Source: Verrucomicrobiia bacterium (lineage in GTDB: Bacteria > Verrucomicrobiota > Verrucomicrobiia > Verrucomicrobiales > Akkermansiaceae). From it: DNA of 18,999 nt. Position numbers and translations under genes: made by a program. Every line of letters begins with the position of its first letter. Positions within the stretch are counted from its first letter, which is position 1. The notes beneath the pieces are model-generated. The model worked only from the letters and a program-made list of their open reading frames with translations. It was not told the DNA's origin and did no database searches. The DNA is taken from the NCBI GenBank assembly GCA_947460915.1, contig CANHKJ010000028.1, positions 1 through 18,999 on the forward strand, read 5' to 3'. Shown here in pieces: positions 15,007 to 18,999 of this stretch.

Positions 15007-15855
15007 TCATTTCGCGTCGTCTGCAATTTCTTGGATCCAGATGTTGCGGAAGCGCACGGGGTTACCGTGGTCTTGCATTTGCAGGAATCCTTTGTCATCG
15101 TGCTTGGCGTATTCGCTAATCGAATGTGGGCCGGCCCAGCCCGTGCCGCCGGAAAGCTCGACGTTGTCTTGGATCTTGATGCCGTTGTGGATGACGGTAA
15201 ATCTGGCGCGTCGGGTGACTTCGCCTTTTTCGTTAAAGATCGGGCGGTGGAAGGTGATGTCATAGGTTTGCCACTCGCCGGGTTTGCGACTGGCATTCAC
15301 CAGCGGCTTGGAACGACCATACAGAGCGCCGCACTGGCCGTCGGGATAGGTGACGTTTTCATAGCTATCGAGCACCTGGACTTCGTATTGTCCCATCAGA
15401 AAGACTCCGCTATTGCCACGGCCTTGGCCCGAGCCTTGGACCTTGGTGGGAGTGGCGAATTCGATGTGGAGTCGGCAGGAGCCGAATTTTTCTTTGCTCT
15501 GAATGTAGCCCGTGCCGGGGGCGGACTCGAGCGCGCCATCAATGAGCTTCCATTTCGTCGGCTCACCATTGGTAGCGGTCCAGTTTTTGTAAGTTACCTC
15601 GGTGCCATCGAAAAGAACTTTGGCATCGGCTGGCGCCTTGGCTGCGGCCGCGTCATAGGCCGAAGGTGTGACAACTTTGGGCTGAGGCTGTTTCGCGGGA
15701 TCTTCCTCGTGCACTTTGATGCCATCGATAAACATGTATTCGACTTTTTTGCCATTCTCCTCACGGATTTCTTTGGTGATGACAGGTGGTGCGGCAGACA
15801 GCGTAGCGGTAGTGCCAGCGATCAAGGCAAGCGTAAGCATGGTTTTTTTCTTCAT
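15007..15855 (-). CDS. Secreted DUF1080 (3-keto-disaccharide hydrolase) domain protein
   Basis: A 282-residue exported protein with a Sec signal peptide (MKKKTMLTLALIAGTTATLSA). The start at 15855 is chosen because the 19 extra upstream residues are not leader-like; 15840 is an alternative. The concanavalin-like DUF1080 fold is marked by VLFDGTEV (80-87), GNSGVFLM (147-154), YEVQVLDSYEN (157-167), GEWQTYDITFHRP (193-205) and LQMQDHGNPVRFRNIWIQ (258-275). Family members act on 3-keto-sugars or bind glycans in the periplasm. Here a ~55-residue N-terminal extension (about 22-77) precedes the domain. It is expressed leftward, divergent from the four-TM protein gene, and is plausibly part of secreted polysaccharide breakdown. 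Confidence 0.9.
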   Translation of the reverse strand: MKKKTMLTLALIAGTTATLSAAPPVITKEIREENGKKVEYMFIDGIKVHEEDPAKQPQPKVVTPSAYDAAAAKAPADAKVLFDGTEVTYKNWTATNGEPTKWKLIDGALESAPGTGYIQSKEKFGSCRLHIEFATPTKVQGSGQGRGNSGVFLMGQYEVQVLDSYENVTYPDGQCGALYGRSKPLVNASRKPGEWQTYDITFHRPIFNEKGEVTRRARFTVIHNGIKIQDNVELSGGTGWAGPHSISEYAKHDDKGFLQMQDHGNPVRFRNIWIQEIADDAK

Positions 15856-15883
15856 AAAGGTTGTATGGTTCAGAGATGAGGAT

Positions 15884-15912
15884 TTTGTAACGGAACTATC
15901 ATACGTGGACAA
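15884..15912 (-). promoter_or_regulatory. Predicted promoter of the DUF1080 gene
   Basis: On the minus strand TTGTCC (15912-15907) and TACAAA (15889-15884) are spaced by 17 bp, each matching four of six consensus positions. The start would be near 15877, leaving a leader of about 22 nt before the ATG at 15855. No Shine-Dalgarno sequence is present in that leader. Confidence 0.35.
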
Positions 15913-15948
15913 GCGGGAATCCTATCATTTCCATGCGAGCATCTCATC

Positions 15949-15976
15949 TTGCAGAAAACGGCGTGTTTGATAGAAT
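15949..15976 (+). promoter_or_regulatory. Predicted promoter of the four-TM protein gene
   Basis: TAGAAT (15971-15976) is a strong -10-like hexamer, with a weak TTGCAG -35 (15949-15954) 16 bp upstream. The transcript would begin about 5-7 bp before the ATG at 15989, so this mRNA may be nearly leaderless, which fits the absence of a Shine-Dalgarno sequence. Confidence 0.35.
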
Positions 15977-15988
15977 GCGCACTCGGCC

Positions 15989-16573
15989 ATGCCAATACCT
16001 GATGATCCCCAAAAGTCCCCCTGGGACGACTTCACACCGTATCAGGGCAAACCTGCTAGGGACTTCCCCTCATGGCTGCACGGCCTCTTTGTTTTCCTCT
16101 GCTACGCCATCCCGCTTGGCATCGCATCATCGCTTGGTGCACTTGTGATGTATGCGATTTATTACAAAAAGACCAGCTACTACCGTGCTAGCTACGTCTT
16201 TGGCGAATATCATAGCCCGAGCACCGAAATCGCATTCCTAAGCTTTGGCGCCCTAACAGGTGCATACTTACTGTTCCGCTGGTTCTGCAAGCATCCACTT
16301 GCGAAAATCGGAAATGCCGCACCGCCAAAACCGCAACAACCGCAACGTGCACGTGAACTTTTTTTCCGCTGCACCGACTTGCTTCTTTATTGCATCGTAG
16401 GGGGACTTGCCGGTCTGATGTTTTTCTACATCGGCATCGGCAAACGCAGCAATGTTTGGTATCCCTTTGCAGACTTCCATACACCCATGCGTGATCAGGC
16501 CAGCATCGTAATAGGTGCCATTTTTGGAATACTCCTCTTTCTCTCCCATATCAGGAAAAATCAAAATCGCTGA
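15989..16573 (+). CDS. Four-TM protein with internally duplicated two-TM unit
   Basis: I do not recognise a family. The 194-residue protein has a short polar, Pro-rich N-terminus (MPIPDDPQKSPWDDF) and four membrane segments (about 30-58, 78-98, 127-150, 170-188), with a proline/glutamine-rich linker near 110-120. The two halves are alike. Each has a first helix, then a motif (YVFGEYHSP at 69-77; YPFADFHTP at 158-166), then a second helix (LSFGALTGAYLLF; IVIGAIFGILLFL). The consensus Y-x-F-[GA]-[ED]-[YF]-H-[ST]-P is repeated 89 residues apart, pointing to an ancient internal duplication. The motif lies between helices 1 and 2 of each unit, so both copies would face the same side. It is divergent from the DUF1080 gene. 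Function unknown. Confidence 0.8.
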   Translation: MPIPDDPQKSPWDDFTPYQGKPARDFPSWLHGLFVFLCYAIPLGIASSLGALVMYAIYYKKTSYYRASYVFGEYHSPSTEIAFLSFGALTGAYLLFRWFCKHPLAKIGNAAPPKPQQPQRARELFFRCTDLLLYCIVGGLAGLMFFYIGIGKRSNVWYPFADFHTPMRDQASIVIGAIFGILLFLSHIRKNQNR

Positions 16574-16891
16574 CCACGCGGCACCACTCGCACACTCCAC
16601 GCTCTGACAAAAGAACTTCATCAAGAATCCGTTAGATACACCGCATAATAGCAATAGATGAACGCAAAGAATTGACGATTCCTGAGGATCAATTTTTTGA
16701 ATTTACGATTGAAGATCGTTTGTCTTTATCTAACAAATCAAAAAAGACAATTGAATATGATCAATCGTCAATTTCTTTAAAAAGTTGCGTTGGCTGTCAC
16801 CCACCCGAGACCACCAAATATCCTTATTGACGAATGCGATATCTTACAAAATCGTAGCATCCATAAGTCAATGTGGAATGACATTTGTCTT
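16574..16891. other. AT-rich gap between convergent genes
   Basis: No ORF is supported in these 318 bp between the four-TM gene and the pstS-like gene, which converge. The centre is AT-rich and holds the nested inverted repeat at 16670-16773, listed separately. Confidence 0.5.
16670..16773. repeat. Nested inverted repeat, 104 bp
   Basis: The outer arms are AATTGACGATT (16670-16680) and AATCGTCAATT (16763-16773), an exact 11-bp inverted pair. Inside are ACGATTGA (16705-16712) with TCAATCGT (16761-16768), which competes for the same right arm, and TTGTCTTT (16720-16727) with AAAGACAA (16743-16750) around a 15-nt loop. The left arm thus contains two alternative partners for the right arm, a layout that could give two folds. 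It could be a miniature mobile element remnant, a bidirectional terminator or a structured RNA. No target-site duplication is evident. Confidence 0.45.
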
Positions 16892-17749
16892 CTACTTTTT
16901 TTGATGCTGCGGTAGTGTGGATAATTCAGCCTCATTCACCTTGCGAATCGAAGTGAATCCAATTCGCTCAGTCATCGCATAGGCCGCTTCTGTTGAGCAT
17001 ACCCAATCAATGAATTTTTTGGCTTCTTTACTGACATCGCGACGATAAAAGAAACAAAGTTCACGAGTGAGCGGATACCTTTTGGCATTATGATGAGTGG
17101 GCGCAATGCCGTTGACGGGGAGACATTTGGTTTCTTTATGCGTTGCAAAAGGCAAGCCTAAATAAGCAATGCCACCAAATCGATTTTGATTTGAAACCGC
17201 AAAGGCTTGTGTGGCTGATCCATCTCCTAGGTGAGAAATACTTTGACCATAATGTTTACCTCGCATGGCCACTCGTTGAAAAAACGAATATACGCCTGAT
17301 GCCGAATTCGGGCTATAAGCAGCAATTTTTCCTCTTCCGCCAAAACTCTGCCAGTCTATGACTTGACCGGTATAAATTTTTTCCAAATCGAGCAGGCTAA
17401 CATCGGAAACGGGGTTTTCACGATAAACAATGATTGCAGTCATGGCATAGCCGACGGTGCGTTTGTCCCAAGAAATATCTTTCGCCACGAAACGAGCAAG
17501 CTCTTCTGCTGTGGGTGGGCGTGATGCCATTCCGATATCACATGCTCCATCTAACAAACTTCGAAAACAACTCGAGGTCCCCTCGGCTTGAATTGAGAAC
17601 GTAATTTTCGGGTTACCCTTTGCATACAACTCTGTCCACTGCGGCACCAGCTTGGCCCCCATTGTATCGCTGCCTTTTATCACGATTTCACCACCGTAAG
17701 AAAAGGTGACTAACAAAAGACAGAGCAGATGAATTGGCAGTCGTCTCAT
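16892..17749 (-). CDS. PstS-like phosphate-binding periplasmic protein
   Basis: A 285-residue substrate-binding protein of the PBP-like-2/PstS type, which captures phosphate for an ABC importer. A signal peptide (MRRLPIHLLCLLLVTFSYGG) is followed directly by EIVIKGSDTM (21-30), the family's first phosphate loop. IQAEGTSS (53-60), CDIGMASRPP (70-79) and SPNSASGVYSFF (146-157) follow in the expected order, as does FGGIAYLGL (191-199). Length is typical. No pstC, pstA, pstB or phoU lies in the window, so the gene is an orphan here; orphan copies may serve as phosphate sensors or scavengers. It has no Shine-Dalgarno sequence. A dyad upstream (17780-17796) may regulate it. Phosphate itself is inferred from the family. 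Confidence 0.85.
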   Translation of the reverse strand: MRRLPIHLLCLLLVTFSYGGEIVIKGSDTMGAKLVPQWTELYAKGNPKITFSIQAEGTSSCFRSLLDGACDIGMASRPPTAEELARFVAKDISWDKRTVGYAMTAIIVYRENPVSDVSLLDLEKIYTGQVIDWQSFGGRGKIAAYSPNSASGVYSFFQRVAMRGKHYGQSISHLGDGSATQAFAVSNQNRFGGIAYLGLPFATHKETKCLPVNGIAPTHHNAKRYPLTRELCFFYRRDVSKEAKKFIDWVCSTEAAYAMTERIGFTSIRKVNEAELSTLPQHQKK

Positions 17750-17779
17750 TGTTTTGAAAAAGAATCTCTAACAGCTTCT

Positions 17780-17796
17780 TGACAAGCATATTGTCA
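17780..17796. promoter_or_regulatory. TGACAA-N5-TTGTCA dyad upstream of the pstS-like gene
   Basis: TGACAA (17780-17785) and TTGTCA (17791-17796) form a perfect 6-bp dyad with a 5-bp centre, 31-47 bp upstream of the start at 17749. The half-sites share letters with the Pho-box half CTGTCAT, but the symmetry and 12-bp spacing differ from the direct repeats PhoB binds, so a Pho assignment is not supported. A different regulator is possible. Confidence 0.35.
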
Positions 17797-17841
17797 GTCC
17801 ATGAGCTAACTCTCTGCGATCAATCGTTAAACCAACCAACC

Positions 17842-18999
17842 CTAGGCCATGATTTCACTGATGGGATCGATTTCTTCAACGCCTACGAGTTTCTGGTCGA
17901 GACCGTTGTAGAAGTAGCTGAGACTATTCGGATCGATGCCCATTTGGTGGAGAATGGTGGCGTGGAGGTGCTTGACTTGGCAACGATTGACGACGGCTTG
18001 CGAACCAAGTTCGTCGGTCTCGCCGTAGCTGACGCCGCCTTTGATGCCGCCGCCTGCCATCCACATGGTGAAGCCGTAGGAGTTATGATCGCGACCAGTG
18101 CCTGCGGCGTATTCAGCCGTGGGCTGTCGGCCAAATTCCCCGCCCCAAACGACGAGTGTTTCATCGAGTAGGCCGCGCTGTTTGAGATCCTTGAGCAGAC
18201 CGGCGATGGCTTTGTCGGTGTTGCCGGCATGGAAGTTGTGATTTTTTTCGAGATCACCGTGGGCATCCCAGTTGTCGTCATTGTGGGCACCGCCAGAATA
18301 AATTTGGATAAAGCGGACACCGCGTTCGACGAGTCGGCGCGCGAGCAAGCACTTGCGACCAAAGTCCTCGGTGCGCTCTTCGTCCATGCCATAGAGCTTT
18401 TTGATGTGCTCGGGTTCTTTGTCGATGTCGATGGCCTCGGGCGCAGTGGCTTGCATGCGGAACGCGAGTTCATAGCTGGCGATGCGCGAGGAGAGATCGG
18501 TGTGGTCTTCGCGACCTTGCAGGTGTTTGTGATTCGCATCACCAAGATAATCTAACAAGGAACGTTGCTGCACGCGACTCATGCCATTTTTATCGGCAAG
18601 GTTAAGGATCGGATCACCTTGGGAACGGAACACCACGCCTTGATAGGAAGCGGGCATGTAGCCTGATGACCAATTTTTGGCGCCTGAAATCGGGCCGCCC
18701 GTTTTATCTAACATGACAACATAACCCGGAAGATTTTCATTCACGCTGCCGAGCCCATAGTTGAGCCATGAACCGAGAGAGGGTTTGCCACTGAGTAAGG
18801 AACCGCTGTTCATCATCAACATCGCAGAGCCATGGATTGGTGAGTCTGCAGTCATCGAGTGAACAAATGCGATGTCATCGACGCATTGTGCGGTGTGCGG
18901 AAAGAGATCGGAAACGTATTTGCCACACTGGCCATATTGCTTGAACTTCCACTTGGGTCCGACGACACGGCCCTCGTTTTTTTTGCCACCACGGCCGAA
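17842..18999 (-). CDS. DUF1501 domain protein, 5'-truncated by window edge
   Basis: The frame is open to the right edge, so the N-terminus is missing; 385 codons plus the stop are visible. Upstream of the internal Met at 18855 the frame continues with VVGPKWKFKQYGQCGKYVSDLFPHTAQCVDDIAFVHSM, split here only by the edge, which is typical DUF1501 sequence. Further hallmarks are YSGGAHNDDNWDAHGD, VVWGGEFGRQPTAE, GRDHNSYGFTMWMAGGGIKGG and KHLHATILHQMG. DUF1501 proteins are exported alkaline-phosphatase/sulfatase-superfamily relatives that in PVC bacteria usually lie next to DUF1549/DUF1553 cytochrome-type genes; one is expected just beyond the right edge. The biochemical role is not settled. The stop lies 92 bp upstream of the pstS-like start. 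Confidence 0.92.
   Translation of the reverse strand, partial: FGRGGKKNEGRVVGPKWKFKQYGQCGKYVSDLFPHTAQCVDDIAFVHSMTADSPIHGSAMLMMNSGSLLSGKPSLGSWLNYGLGSVNENLPGYVVMLDKTGGPISGAKNWSSGYMPASYQGVVFRSQGDPILNLADKNGMSRVQQRSLLDYLGDANHKHLQGREDHTDLSSRIASYELAFRMQATAPEAIDIDKEPEHIKKLYGMDEERTEDFGRKCLLARRLVERGVRFIQIYSGGAHNDDNWDAHGDLEKNHNFHAGNTDKAIAGLLKDLKQRGLLDETLVVWGGEFGRQPTAEYAAGTGRDHNSYGFTMWMAGGGIKGGVSYGETDELGSQAVVNRCQVKHLHATILHQMGIDPNSLSYFYNGLDQKLVGVEEIDPISEIMA

Noticed and set aside
14794..15879. 361-residue open frame on the + strand
   Set aside because: It runs antisense through the DUF1080 gene, whose motifs and signal peptide are clear on the minus strand; its first part covers the multi-hairpin element.
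17780..17796. Pho box in front of the pstS-like gene
   Set aside because: Pho boxes are direct repeats of CTGTCAT-like units with 11-bp spacing; this is an inverted repeat with weak half-sites.
1..18999. CRISPR array, prophage, transposon or defence island
   Set aside because: No regularly spaced direct repeats, integrase, transposase, phage structural gene or recognisable defence protein appears in any frame.

Overview
The window looks like a chromosomal segment of a bacterium in the Verrucomicrobiota (PVC superphylum). The clues are a DUF1501 protein, a DUF1080 (3-keto-disaccharide hydrolase type) secreted protein, a DUF4832-like secreted TIM-barrel protein, and a large secreted propeller protein ending in a cytochrome c domain. 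Most starts also lack a Shine-Dalgarno sequence. This is inferred from gene families, not from a marker gene; no rRNA or tRNA gene was found.

Layout. Positions 1-332 are non-coding and lead into a comM/yifB AAA+ ATPase (+). It converges, with 7 bp between stops, on a leftward group: an A-type Fe-S carrier, an HscB-like J-domain protein with a degenerate HPD motif, and a secreted protein of unknown function. Divergent from that group are a D-Ala-D-Ala carboxypeptidase-type lipoprotein and a thioredoxin/peroxiredoxin-like protein. A 369-bp gap rich in hairpins (5245-5613) separates these from a leftward MGDG-synthase-like glycosyltransferase. Divergent from the glycosyltransferase is a tight two-gene unit: a single-pass membrane protein of unknown function and a five-TM alkaline-phosphatase-superfamily enzyme. 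That enzyme carries the Thr-type active site of LtaS/EptA-like phosphotransferases rather than a sulfatase Cys/Ser.

The right half is mostly leftward secreted proteins typical of PVC polysaccharide degraders: the propeller-cytochrome c protein, the DUF4832-like protein and the DUF1080 protein. Divergent from the last is a four-TM protein built from two copies of a two-TM unit. An orphan PstS-like phosphate-binding protein follows, and then a DUF1501 protein cut by the right edge. Between DUF1080 and DUF4832 lies an 86-bp multi-hairpin intergenic element that looks like a dispersed repeat. Between the four-TM gene and pstS lies an AT-rich nested inverted repeat.

How the genes fit together. 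The A-type carrier and HscB-like protein suggest Fe-S cluster assembly. The carboxypeptidase, glycosyltransferase and LtaS/EptA-like enzyme suggest envelope building. The DUF1080, DUF4832, cytochrome and DUF1501 genes suggest periplasmic carbohydrate or sulfated-glycan turnover with a redox component. I see no CRISPR array, integrase, transposase, recognisable defence system or prophage. The most unusual signals are the tandem-duplicated membrane protein, the Thr-type phosphotransferase with its novel partner, the QGD-for-HPD J-domain protein, and several structured intergenic regions.
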